The notes under the pieces: model-generated | Told to the model about the DNA's origin: nothing | What the model saw: only the letters and a program-made list of their open reading frames with translations | The model's database searches: none | Program-made: the position numbers and the translations under genes | Shown here: positions 43,878 through 52,434 of the stretch, in pieces | How positions within the stretch are numbered: position 1 is the first letter of the stretch | Layout of the letters: each line of letters begins with the position of its first letter | Origin: Mesobacillus jeotgali | GTDB lineage: Bacteria > Bacillota > Bacilli > Bacillales > Cytobacillaceae | Reading direction: 5' to 3' | Assembly: GCF_031759225.1 (NCBI RefSeq) | Contig: NZ_CP134494.1 | Span: 2,168,501-2,232,500 of the forward strand | DNA length: 64,000 nucleotides

Positions 43878-46851
43878 TTCAAAATTCACGATCCAAATAA
43901 ATGGCAAGGAATACAGTGCCGTAGAAGGGCAGAAAATTTTAGAAGTAGCAAGAGCTGAAGATGTTTTCATCCCTGGTATCTGTTACCATCCCGATTTGGG
44001 GACAATCCAGACATGTGATACCTGTTATGTGGAGGTAGATGGACAATTGACACGGTCTTGTACGATAAAGGCCGAGCCGGGCATGAAAGTCGATACAATG
44101 TCAGATGAAGTGAAGTCTGCCCAGTATGAGGCTATGTCGAGAATCCTAAAAAATCATGAACTGTATTGTACTGTTTGTGATAACAACAACGGAAACTGTA
44201 CGATTCATAATACCGTTGAAGATATGGGACTCGCACATCAAAAGTATCCATTCCAGGCAAAACCGTATCCGCCCGATAATTCACATCCATTTTACCGGTA
44301 CGAGCCTGACCAATGTATCCTTTGCGGACGCTGCGTTGAGGCATGTCAGGACTTGCAGGTGAATGAAACACTTACGATTGACTGGAGCCGTGAAGTTCCT
44401 CGGGTGATCTGGGATGATGACGTTCCGATTGACCAATCTTCATGTGTATCCTGCGGCCATTGCGTGAATGTCTGTCCTTGTAACGCTCTCATGGAAAAAT
44501 CAATGCTTGGGAATGCCGGTTTCCTGACAGGGATTGCTCCGAACATTCTTGCGCCGATGATTGATATGACAAAAGAGGTGGAGCCTGGTTATCGTGAAAT
44601 CTTTGCTGTATCCGAGGTGGAAGCAGCAATGCGGAAGGCCCGGATTAAACGAACGAAGACGGTCTGTACATATTGCGGAGTCGGCTGCAGCTTTGAGGTC
44701 TGGACAAAGGACCGGGAAATCCTGAAAATCCAGACGAAGACAGAGGCACCGGTCAACGGGATCTCTACCTGTGTCAAAGGTAAATGGGGCTGGGATTTCG
44801 TTAACAGTGAAGAACGCCTGACCAAGCCGCTTATCCGAAAAGGAGAAGAATTTGTTGAGGCGACCTGGGATGAAGCTCTGTCATTGATTGCTGATAAGCT
44901 TTCCGGAATCAGGGAAGAGCATGGCCCGGATGCCATAGGCTATATCGCTTCATCGAAATGCTCAAATGAGGAAAACTTTCTCTTCCAAAAGTTCGCACGT
45001 GCCATCATGGGAACTAATAATGTTGATAATTGCTCGAGGTATTGCCAGTCTCCTGCTACTACCGGGTTGATGCGGACTGTAGGACTTGGCGGAGATTCCG
45101 GAACAATGGAGGATATCATTGCGTCAGAGCTTGTGATCGTTGTCGGCGCGAATCCAGCCGAGTCTCACCCTGTTTTGGCAACACGAATCAAGCGTGAGCA
45201 CAAACTCCATGGCCAGAAGCTTGTCGTTGTTGATTTAAGGGAGAATGAACTGGCACAAAGGGCGGATGTCCATCTCCACCCTAAACCAGGTACGGATATT
45301 ATTTGGCTGAGTGCGATTGCAAAATACTTTTTTGACCAGGGTTGGGAGGATGCGGGTTTCCTTGCAGAACGCGTGAATGGTGTAGAAGAATTCAAGGCCT
45401 CTCTTGCAAAATATACATTGGAGTATGCTGTTGAAAAAACAGGGCTCACCATGGAGGAACTGTTGCGTCTGGCAGAAATGATCAAGGAAGCAAAATCAGT
45501 CTGTATTCTCTGGGCAATGGGAGTTACTCAGCATATGGGGGCGTCAGACACAAGTACCGCCATTTCGAATTTGTTGCTGGTAACCGGTAATTATGGGCGC
45601 ACCGGGACAGGCGCCTATCCATTACGCGGTCATAACAATGTCCAGGGGGCTTGTGATTTTGGCACGCTTCCTCCTTGGATGCCAGGTTATGAGCCTGTAA
45701 ACGATGAAGAAGTCAGGGCCAAGTATAAGGAGGCCTGGGGTGTTGATTTGCCTGAAAACCCTGGCTATGACAATCACCACATGGTCGAAGCCATCAATAA
45801 GGGAAAAATGAAAGCATTGTATCTATTCGGAGAGGATATGGCCATCGTGGATGCAAACTCCAACTATGTCCATTCAACCTTTGAAAAACTTGACTTCTTT
45901 GTCGTCCAGGATATCTTCTTCAGTAAAACAGCACAATTTGCGGATGTTGTTTTACCGGCAGCGCCTAGCCTGGAAAAGGACGGGACTTTTACAAATACCG
46001 AAAGGCGGATCCAAAGATTCTACAAGGTCTTTGAGCCGCTGGGGGATTCAAAGCCTGACTGGCTGATTTTTCAGGAGTTGGCGAATCGGCTTGGTGCTGA
46101 CTGGAACTATCAGCATCCTTCAGAAATTATGGATGAGGCGGCAAAGCTAGCAAATATATTTGCTGGAGTGAGCTATGAACGGCTGGAAGAATGGGAGTCG
46201 CTTGTCTGGCCGGTTAAAGCTGACGGAACCGATACACCATTATTGTATACTGATAAATTTGGATTTCCTGATGGGAAGGCAAGGCTATTTCCTGTCGAGT
46301 GGACCGTTCCGTTTGACCCGGGCAAGGAATTCGATCTGCATTTAAACAATGGCAGGATATTGGAGCATTTCCACGAGGGAAATATGACACACAGAACAGA
46401 GGGTCTTGTGCATAAGGTTCCGGATGTATGGCTCGAGATCTCACCTGAGCTTGCAACGGAACGAAAGCTAGAAGATGGAGCCCTTGTCGGACTGACTTCA
46501 CCATATGGGCAGGTCGAAGTCCGCGTGATTGTGACTGACAGGGTAAAGGGCCATGAATTGTATCTGCCGATGAATACCGCAGAGGATAACGAGGCAGTGA
46601 ACAGGCTGACAAGCAGCTATCACGATCTCATTACCCATACTCCAGCTTATAAGGAAATGGGAGTCAAGATGGAAGTGCTTGAAACATCAGGAGAGCCGCC
46701 GCTTCCGAAACACAACCACCGCTTTGGAAACAGAATCCCGCAAATCAGCGTGAAGGTCGAGGAAAAGTGGCAGCGTTCTGACTATATACCAATTTCCGAA
46801 ATAGATGATTTGAAGGAGGGGTATTATGGCGAAAGCGATCAGGCAAATTAG
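43870..46851 (+). CDS. yrhE: Formate dehydrogenase alpha subunit, Cys form (YrhE type)
   Basis: 993 residues. The N-terminal ferredoxin-like part binds [2Fe-2S] (GICYHPDLGTIQTCDTCYVE) and other clusters (ELYCTVCDNNNGNC); two [4Fe-4S] motifs follow (CILCGRCVEACQD, CVSCGHCVNVCPC). The molybdopterin domain begins at about 255 with CTYCGVGCSFEVW. The catalytic residue is Cys392 in NCSRYCQSP, where selenoenzymes have Sec. DVVLPAAPSLEKDGTFTNTE marks the cofactor domain, and the C-terminal beta barrel binds bis-MGD (LYLPMNTAEDNEAVN). Reaction: formate to CO2, electrons to an acceptor such as NAD or quinone. It overlaps both neighbours (8 and 26 bp). Confidence 0.95.
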   Translation: MSDSKFTIQINGKEYSAVEGQKILEVARAEDVFIPGICYHPDLGTIQTCDTCYVEVDGQLTRSCTIKAEPGMKVDTMSDEVKSAQYEAMSRILKNHELYCTVCDNNNGNCTIHNTVEDMGLAHQKYPFQAKPYPPDNSHPFYRYEPDQCILCGRCVEACQDLQVNETLTIDWSREVPRVIWDDDVPIDQSSCVSCGHCVNVCPCNALMEKSMLGNAGFLTGIAPNILAPMIDMTKEVEPGYREIFAVSEVEAAMRKARIKRTKTVCTYCGVGCSFEVWTKDREILKIQTKTEAPVNGISTCVKGKWGWDFVNSEERLTKPLIRKGEEFVEATWDEALSLIADKLSGIREEHGPDAIGYIASSKCSNEENFLFQKFARAIMGTNNVDNCSRYCQSPATTGLMRTVGLGGDSGTMEDIIASELVIVVGANPAESHPVLATRIKREHKLHGQKLVVVDLRENELAQRADVHLHPKPGTDIIWLSAIAKYFFDQGWEDAGFLAERVNGVEEFKASLAKYTLEYAVEKTGLTMEELLRLAEMIKEAKSVCILWAMGVTQHMGASDTSTAISNLLLVTGNYGRTGTGAYPLRGHNNVQGACDFGTLPPWMPGYEPVNDEEVRAKYKEAWGVDLPENPGYDNHHMVEAINKGKMKALYLFGEDMAIVDANSNYVHSTFEKLDFFVVQDIFFSKTAQFADVVLPAAPSLEKDGTFTNTERRIQRFYKVFEPLGDSKPDWLIFQELANRLGADWNYQHPSEIMDEAAKLANIFAGVSYERLEEWESLVWPVKADGTDTPLLYTDKFGFPDGKARLFPVEWTVPFDPGKEFDLHLNNGRILEHFHEGNMTHRTEGLVHKVPDVWLEISPELATERKLEDGALVGLTSPYGQVEVRVIVTDRVKGHELYLPMNTAEDNEAVNRLTSSYHDLITHTPAYKEMGVKMEVLETSGEPPLPKHNHRFGNRIPQISVKVEEKWQRSDYIPISEIDDLKEGYYGESDQAN

Positions 46852-47323
46852 CAGACAGGTTCCAAACGAAACGGAAGAACGGGCCCAGGCAGTTGAAGAA
46901 ATCCTGCAGGCACTAGCTGATAATAAGGAAGCAGTCCTATCGATGATCGAGCTGGCAAAAGAACTCCACGAAGTGAAAGTCTTCGAAACAGCAGATTCCT
47001 TGTTAAAGCAGCGCAACGAGGTAGGAGTCATTGCGATGCAGCAGGTCAACCAGCCTGCTGTCCATAATATCATCAAAAGCGGTTTCGGACTGTTTAAGTT
47101 TCTTGGGGGAATGCAGCCTTCCCAGCTCGAAACTCTCTTGACAGGGGTCTCTCTTGGTTTGAAGAGGATGTCCCAAACCGGGGAAAAAGGCAAGAAGCAA
47201 AGCATCTGGAAAATGAGAATAAGGCTCCGCAGTCCGGAGATCCGTGCTGCGATGACGACCATGGTTGATTTTATGGAAGGGATGGGAGAGGCCTTCCTGC
47301 GTAGCAGGGAAAAGAGGGATTAG
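46826..47323 (+). CDS. yrhD: DUF1641 protein (YrhD type)
   Basis: 165 residues with GGAGGGG upstream; start lies inside the end of the dehydrogenase gene. Helical throughout: AVEEILQALADNKEAVLSMI, LAKELHEVKVFETADSLLKQ, then SGFGLFKFLGGMQPSQLETL, typical of DUF1641. The family is nearly always next to formate dehydrogenase genes and is thought to be a partner or small subunit; biochemical proof is slight. Confidence 0.88.
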   Translation: MAKAIRQISRQVPNETEERAQAVEEILQALADNKEAVLSMIELAKELHEVKVFETADSLLKQRNEVGVIAMQQVNQPAVHNIIKSGFGLFKFLGGMQPSQLETLLTGVSLGLKRMSQTGEKGKKQSIWKMRIRLRSPEIRAAMTTMVDFMEGMGEAFLRSREKRD

Positions 47324-47335
47324 GGAGGAATCATT

Positions 47336-47548
47336 GTGCAGGAAAAGACTTTCAGGATCAGTAATTTACACACAACCGAAGATGCCGAGAAACTCACCGA
47401 GGCAATGCTTCATGTCTGGGGAATTTCCCAGGCTGAAGCCAGCTCGCAGCACAAAACTGTGTCCATAATGTTCGATGAAAGGATGGCATCCCCGGCTGAT
47501 TTTGAGCAGGCAGTGCGTGAAGCCGGCTTTGAACTAATGAGTGAATAA
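47336..47548 (+). CDS. Small HMA-like protein in the formate operon
   Basis: 70 residues from GTG 47336 with GGGAGGAATC upstream. QEKTFRISNLHTTEDAEKLT, HVWGISQAEASSQHKTVSIM, FDERMASPADFEQAVREAGF follows the beta-alpha-beta-beta-alpha-beta order of heavy-metal-associated domains, but the CxxC that binds copper is missing. A protein-protein or cofactor-delivery role is possible. It lies 12 bp after yrhD and is part of the same run. Confidence 0.7.
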   Translation: MQEKTFRISNLHTTEDAEKLTEAMLHVWGISQAEASSQHKTVSIMFDERMASPADFEQAVREAGFELMSE

Positions 47549-47570
47549 ATGTTCATAAGAGGTGACGAAA

Positions 47571-47711
47571 ATGAGAATTTGTGAAGTATGCGGAAGAAAA
47601 GAAGGGTTTGTGGAAAATCAGGAAGAAATATTTCAAGCTGTAAAGCTTCATGTATGTGATAGCTGCCGAGAGGACCGGAAAACACCGCCTTTAGGTGACT
47701 TGGCATATTAA
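47571..47711 (+). CDS. 46-residue zinc-ribbon protein in the formate operon
   Basis: ATG 47571 with AGAGGTGACG 4-13 nt upstream. MRICEVCGRKEGFVE, then FQAVKLHVCDSCREDRKTPP, ending LGDLAY. Two CxxC pairs 21 residues apart can bind one zinc. It is followed 37 bp later by fdhD. Such small zinc ribbons sometimes serve metal-enzyme assembly, but the role here is inferred from position only. Confidence 0.7.
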   Translation: MRICEVCGRKEGFVENQEEIFQAVKLHVCDSCREDRKTPPLGDLAY

Positions 47712-47748
47712 TTTCAAAATTAAACTCCTTAGGAAGTAGGCAAAACAG

Positions 47749-48564
47749 ATGGAACGAGGTGGCAAAGCACTGGAACCAATTGAAGTGAAACGGGAAATCA
47801 TCAGATACGGTAACGGACTTGCAGAACGAATTGAGGATAGTATCGTTACAGAACATCCTGTGACTATAAAAATCAATGGGACAGAGTTTGCCACTCTGGT
47901 TTGCTCGCCGGATTATATCGAAGACCTTGTCACAGGTTTTTTGGCTTCTGAAGGGGTTATTCGCAAATACGACGAATTAGAAGATGTTTGGATAGATGGT
48001 AAGTCAGGCACTGCACATGTAAAAACGAAGAAGTTAAATCCGTATTACCTGAATTTCCAGGGCAAAAGATACATCACATCATGTTGTGGAGCTGGAAGGC
48101 AGGGGTTCGTGTTCATAAATGATGCATTGACTGCTAAAAAAATGGACAGGGTACGGGTAAAAATTTCAACACGGGACTGCTTTTCACTTATGAGCGAAAT
48201 GCAGGAATCATCAACCGTATTTCAGAACACTGGAGGAGTTCATAATGCGGCCCTTTGCCAGGAAGGCAAGGTAGTGATTTCACGCATGGATATTGGGAGA
48301 CATAATGCCCTAGATAAAATATATGGGTACTGCCTTAAAAACAATATACCGCTCACAGACAAGATTCTTGCTTTCAGCGGCAGGATATCCGCAGAAATCC
48401 TCTTGAAAGCATCCAAGATTGGCTGCGAAATTGTTCTTTCAAAATCAGCACCTACTGCCCTTGCCTTAAAACTTGCTGAGGATTTGGGGATAACGACAAT
48501 AGGTTTTGTTCGCAATGATTCTCTGAATGTATACACGGGACAGGAAAGAGTGGTTCTTGGCTGA
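47749..48564 (+). CDS. fdhD: Formate dehydrogenase accessory sulfurtransferase FdhD
   Basis: 271 residues. Family motifs: EHPVTIKINGTEFATLVCSP, LVTGFLASEGVIRKYDELED, the Cys pair in YITSCCGAGRQG, QNTGGVHNAALCQEGKVVIS and DIGRHNALDKIYGYCL, LAFSGRISAEILLKASKIGC, KSAPTALALKLAEDLGITTI. FdhD carries sulfur from a cysteine desulfurase to the molybdenum cofactor and is needed for formate dehydrogenase activity. Its place after yrhGED is functionally coherent. RBS is AGGAAGTAGG; a GTG at 47758 is a possible later start. Confidence 0.95.
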   Translation: MERGGKALEPIEVKREIIRYGNGLAERIEDSIVTEHPVTIKINGTEFATLVCSPDYIEDLVTGFLASEGVIRKYDELEDVWIDGKSGTAHVKTKKLNPYYLNFQGKRYITSCCGAGRQGFVFINDALTAKKMDRVRVKISTRDCFSLMSEMQESSTVFQNTGGVHNAALCQEGKVVISRMDIGRHNALDKIYGYCLKNNIPLTDKILAFSGRISAEILLKASKIGCEIVLSKSAPTALALKLAEDLGITTIGFVRNDSLNVYTGQERVVLG

Positions 48565-48587
48565 ACCTGCGCCTCCTGAATACATGT

Positions 48588-48620
48588 TAAGAGGCTCTCC
48601 AGCAGGAGAGCCTCTTTTAA
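48588..48620. terminator. Bidirectional terminator
   Basis: AAGAGGCTCTCC and GGAGAGCCTCTT around a 4-nt loop, T-rich tail; serves fdhD and sspH. Confidence 0.9.
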
Positions 48621-48797
48621 TCATTCTGCCAGGCTGTCGATCGATACAAGCTGTCTTTCTTCTTGGGTTCCTCGTGACGAAATGACCGCCATACTTGAAG
48701 TAGAATCTATGCTTTCAATCCAAATCGGTACTCCATGATAGTGGACAGAGACTTCATCTTGGGCAGACAGGATTTCTTTTACCCTTTGCAAATCCAT
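48621..48797 (-). CDS. sspH: Small acid-soluble spore protein H family
   Basis: 58 residues from ATG 48797, with GAGGTGATATCC just before; the longer frame from 48878 has no RBS. MDLQRVKEILSAQDEVSVHY, HGVPIWIESIDSTSSMAVIS, RGTQEERQLVSIDSLAE match SASP H, in which KxILxS, VxYxGVPVWI and the ending are conserved. Minor SASPs are made in the forespore late in sporulation. A sigma-G-type promoter is found upstream, in agreement. This is the best direct sign that the host forms endospores. Confidence 0.92.
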   Translation of the reverse strand: MDLQRVKEILSAQDEVSVHYHGVPIWIESIDSTSSMAVISSRGTQEERQLVSIDSLAE

Positions 48798-48814
48798 GGA
48801 TATCACCTCATACT

Positions 48815-48844
48815 TAAAATGAACTAATAACAGAAACATTATGC
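48815..48844 (-). promoter_or_regulatory. Sigma-G-type promoter of sspH
   Basis: On the minus strand: GCATA (48840-48844), an 18-bp spacer, then CATTTTA (48815-48821), a full match to the sigma-G pattern GHATR-N18-CATnnTA, 17 bp before the sspH ATG. Confidence 0.75.
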
Positions 48845-48855
48845 AGAGGGAGAGA

Positions 48856-49323
48856 ATGATGAAATTTGTCAAAAGCAATCCGGCTCAGATTCCAGTAGAG
48901 ATGGAGATCATGAATTCTCATCCAGACTATAATTTGCTTTCGGAAGGTAAGCGGATATTGGATGAAAAAGATTTGATGGAGGAGCATGAAGAGGGGAAAG
49001 AACTCGAGAAAGAGAGGTACCTAATAGAAGCAGAAGGAAAACTCATTGGAATCATTGATTTTATCATGAGGAATCCCAGAGACGGAAAACCATGGCTTGG
49101 CCTGTTAATTATACATAAAGACTGGACTAGGAAGTCAATCGCGGAAAAAGCCCTGGCTATGTATGAGAATATGATGGTAGACCGTGGAATATCGGAAGTA
49201 CGATTGGGATGTTTTGCTGCAAATCAACCTGGATTGTCGTTTTGGGCAAAACAGGGGTTTCAGCAATTAAAACAAATACAATTCCGTGACAAGCCATTAT
49301 GGGTCATGGAAAAGAAACTATAA
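48856..49323 (+). CDS. GNAT acetyltransferase
   Basis: 155 residues from ATG 48856 (GAGGGAGA upstream; ATGs at 48841 and 48859 are alternatives). SNPAQIPVEMEIMNSHPDYN start, core YLIEAEGKLIGIIDFIMRNP, LGLLIIHKDWTRKSIAEKAL with a modified acetyl-CoA loop, and RLGCFAANQPGLSFWAKQGF. The loop lacks the usual Gly-x-Gly, so activity is uncertain. It is divergent from sspH, and the sspH promoter overlaps its start region. Confidence 0.8.
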   Translation: MMKFVKSNPAQIPVEMEIMNSHPDYNLLSEGKRILDEKDLMEEHEEGKELEKERYLIEAEGKLIGIIDFIMRNPRDGKPWLGLLIIHKDWTRKSIAEKALAMYENMMVDRGISEVRLGCFAANQPGLSFWAKQGFQQLKQIQFRDKPLWVMEKKL

Positions 49324-49325
49324 AG

Positions 49326-49352
49326 AAGGCGAATCGGGATCGATTCGCCCTT
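49326..49352. terminator. Bidirectional terminator
   Basis: GGCGAATC and GATTCGCC arms around GGGATC; T-run is weak (CCTTAG). Confidence 0.6.
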
Positions 49353-49357
49353 AGCTA

Positions 49358-51294
49358 TTATTCAGTTATTTCATTTATCCTCTTCCCTTCAACATATGAG
49401 GGAGTTTCCAGCCCAAGCACCTTATAGATTGTTGGCGCAATATCCAAATTAGAAATCGGATTTATCTGCTTGCCAGCCTGAATATCTGCACCCATGCCAT
49501 GAATACCGCTTTAAGTCTTTCACGCTCTGGGTTTCCGCCATGCGTCCCTAACTCCGTTGTTGGCTTTACGATTTTTGATATGCCTTCCCCCATAATATAT
49601 CCTGGAGCAGCCAATAGCAGAACATCCCCGGCATTCCGGTCCTTTAAATCCTCTTTTTGGGTAATTTTCTTGATATCCTGATAGGGATGTACTTTGGCAT
49701 TCGTCAGATAGCCAAGCAGGCTCTTTGTGTCTTCTTGCAATCCGTTAAAAGATAAGTTCATGGTGCTGCTCCAAATACCCTTTAGATGATGCTTGATGAC
49801 TGGCCCATTTTCATTCCTATTCACTTGTACACCTTCGAACGCCTTGATAATGTCATCACGAATCTGCTCATAGTCTTCTTCAGGAACGACTCCATGCTTT
49901 TCTCTCGATTGCAGATTGATGTATACGTGGGCTGCTGAACCACTCGATATCGCTATTGCTTTTGACTTTCTATAATCTATTTCTCCTTCAGCATTTAACA
50001 CAAGAAGACCATTGTCTTTTAGGATCTTATTAGGCTCAAGAGCTGAATGCGCCGGTTCCATTCCATGGTCCGAAACAATGAAGAGATTGTCATTCTCGTC
50101 CAGGGATTGGACAGTCTTCCCAACGACCTTGTCAGCAACCTTATAGGACCATTCGATATATTCCATGTACTTCTTGGATTTTTCAGTTGAATAATCAGGC
50201 TGCCTTGGATCTGTCAGAAGGTACTTATGCTCCTGAAGATCAATTTGCGGTGCGTAAAACATCAGCAAATCGGGCTGGTACTCATCTTTTATGAAAAGTG
50301 ATACATCTGTTACCCAGTTTACGAATCTCTCCGATATTTCTTCATACTCCTTCCTCGTTATCCAGCCATTCTCAAGGGCGGTGTCATCATCTTGAGGCGG
50401 GAAAAATCCAAATTCTTCCTTAATCCGTGCTGCAAATCCATTTGGTCCATCAATTAAACCTGATGTTACCTGTGATCGGTACATGACCGCCTCTTTGTCC
50501 AATGCTGGATCGATGGATGTGAACTTGAACCAAAAACCAGCAGTCTGGTTTTCATCAACCTGGATGCTGACCGAGCCCCAATCTTTTGTGTTTACTCCAC
50601 TATGATCAATTGATTTATTGTCTGAAACAATGTATCTGTCGTAATTCTTTTTCTGATCGTTGGTTGTATCGAATGCGAGTATCTGCATCTCTTTGTTTTT
50701 GCCATCCTCGACCTTGATGGTGAAGGATGTTTCCATCAGCGGGCTAAAGCTTTCTGGTTTGTTACTCCAGCCTGATGCTTCTGAGAATCTAAATTTCTCT
50801 TGTTTGCTGGAAGACCAAGTATCTCCGTAATATATCGTATAGTCTGCTTGCCTACCTGTGGAAGGATTTGCTCCAGCAAAAGCCACTGTTGCAGTCGTTT
50901 TCCCTTGCTCCCTGGCTGCTACCCAAAGAGGGTCAACCTCAAATTCACTTAGAAAGGCACTTTTCTGGTTCGTTAATGATGCATCTTTCTGCTGCCAGGC
51001 ATTGCTGACGATTGATGTTTTCAGCGGAGTCGCTCCTGTGGCAATCGCTGCATGTGATGGGGCTGTAAGTGACGGGCTTACAGTTTTAGCGTATTTAGCG
51101 ATCGTTCCTTTCTCAATCACATTTTTTATATTAGGCAGTTTCCCGTTCTTCACATAAGTCCTTGTGAGGTCGTTCCGCATGCCGTCAAAAGAAATAAGGA
51201 TTACCTGGCGATCTGTTTCTGCTTTTGCAAGTGTCATATTGATGCTTGAAAAAATAATGAATAGGATGATTACTTTTAAAAATCTTGTTGTCAT
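49358..51294 (-). pseudogene. Secreted alkaline-phosphatase-superfamily phosphodiesterase with a 3' frameshift
   Basis: Signal peptide (VIILFIIFSSINMTLAKAE), nucleophile Thr in SPSLTAPSHAAIATGATPLK, metal ligands in ILISFDGMRNDL, DLQEHKYLL, IVSDHGMEPAHSAL and LGTHGGNPERERLKAVFMA. Full reading requires a one-base frame change near 49498: in frame it ends MAWVQIFRLASR at 49462, but the -1 frame continues GADIQAGKQINPISNLDIAP, TIYKVLGLETPSYVEGKRIN, EITE to 49358, the proper family C-terminus. So one base is missing (true mutation or sequencing error). The family cleaves phosphate mono- or diesters outside the cell. Only the last 45 residues are affected. Confidence 0.85.
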
Positions 51295-51450
51295 AGATTC
51301 TCCCTACTTAGATGTTATATAAGGGTTTTACCTATTTTTCAGGGGATTAAAACTTTTTGAAAATTAGCTATTCAGTTAGCAACAAGCTACTTCATAAAAT
51401 CTGCATAAATAAATGTTATAAATTTCTTAAAAATAGGAGGGTAAAAAGGG

Positions 51451-52008
51451 ATGAAATTAAACAAGAAGCTTTTAATGGTACTGCTATCAATGACAACAGC
51501 ATTATTTTTAACTGCCTGCACCGGTGAAGAGGAAAAGTCCAGCAATGAAAATCACAACAGCCATGGAAATATGGAGCATTCAGGATCGGGCGATTTACCT
51601 GAAGGATTGCAGGAAGCCGCGAATCCAGCATACAAAGTTGGCAGCAAGGCAATCATAACTGACGATCATATGCCTGGCATGAAAGGGGCAGAAGCGACGA
51701 TTGTCGGTGCCTATGACACCGTCGTCTATTCATTATCTTATGATCCGACGAATGGGGGAGATCGTGTAGAACAGCATAAGTGGGTCATCCATGAGGAACT
51801 GCTTGAAGCCGGAGACGAACCATTAAAGCCAGGGGATGAAGCAACCATCAATACCGATCATATGGAAGGAATGCATGGAGCAAAGGCAGTCATCGATACA
51901 GCTGAAGAAATGACTGTGTATATGGTTGATTTCACGCCGACTGATGGGTCTGAAAAAGTTACGAACCATCAATGGGTGACGGAGGACGAACTTTCTCCTG
52001 CTAAATAA
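51451..52008 (+). CDS. YdhK-like lipoprotein with two DUF1541 repeats
   Basis: 185 residues, RBS GGAGGG. Signal peptide with lipobox LTAC (Cys23), a His/Asn-rich stretch (ENHNSHGNMEHSGSGD), then two DUF1541 copies: VGSKAIITDDHMPGMKGAEA to HKWVIHEELLEAGDE, and PGDEATINTDHMEGMHGAKA to HQWVTEDELSPA. The DHMxGMxGA motif is rich in His and Met, as in copper-binding proteins; relatives (B. subtilis YdhK) often lie with copper genes. A metal-handling surface lipoprotein is probable. Confidence 0.88.
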   Translation: MKLNKKLLMVLLSMTTALFLTACTGEEEKSSNENHNSHGNMEHSGSGDLPEGLQEAANPAYKVGSKAIITDDHMPGMKGAEATIVGAYDTVVYSLSYDPTNGGDRVEQHKWVIHEELLEAGDEPLKPGDEATINTDHMEGMHGAKAVIDTAEEMTVYMVDFTPTDGSEKVTNHQWVTEDELSPAK

Positions 52009-52091
52009 GTACCGATATTGCCAAAATCATGCAGGGTTGACTCTCGTTTAGTCAGGGTATATACCTACTAAGACTTGAGGAGGGATGACAC

Positions 52092-52205
52092 ATGAATAAG
52101 TTAATCAGAACGGCGCTTAAGTGGGGACCTGTTCTTTATCCAATCGTGAAGAAAATGATGAATAACAGGAAATCATCCTCAATTAAAACAAGCTATTCAA
52201 AATAA
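52092..52205 (+). CDS. 37-residue basic peptide
   Basis: ATG 52092 with GAGGAGGGATG 6 nt upstream. MNKLIRTALKWGPVLYPIVK, KMMNNRKSSSIKTSYSK: an amphipathic first half and a basic Ser-rich tail. Similar short proteins of bacilli (KWGPVIYPIVKK pattern) are annotated as hypothetical. RBS quality and a following terminator support translation. Confidence 0.65.
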   Translation: MNKLIRTALKWGPVLYPIVKKMMNNRKSSSIKTSYSK

Positions 52206-52213
52206 ATTTTAAT

Positions 52214-52257
52214 CCGGACCGCACAGAAGTAAATGTTTACTTTTGAGCGGTCTTTTT
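52214..52257 (+). terminator. Terminator
   Basis: GGACCGC and GCGGTCTTTTT arms with an inner AAGTAAA/TTTACTT stem. Confidence 0.85.
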
Positions 52258-52434
52258 CTGCCTATCTAGATCGTTTGCTGCCGATTCAATCTGGCAATTA
52301 TCATTTGCTCGGAAAATATCTTTATAATTGGGACTATTGTTCATGTTATAATGGTAAAATGAATCATAAACTTTGTTTCGAAATATATAATACATATAGT
52401 TGGCTTGCATGGGTCTATTAAAAGGAAGGTATCT

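Noticed and set aside
43870..46851. Selenocysteine in formate dehydrogenase
   Set aside because: The active-site codon is TGC (Cys392), with no in-frame TGA.
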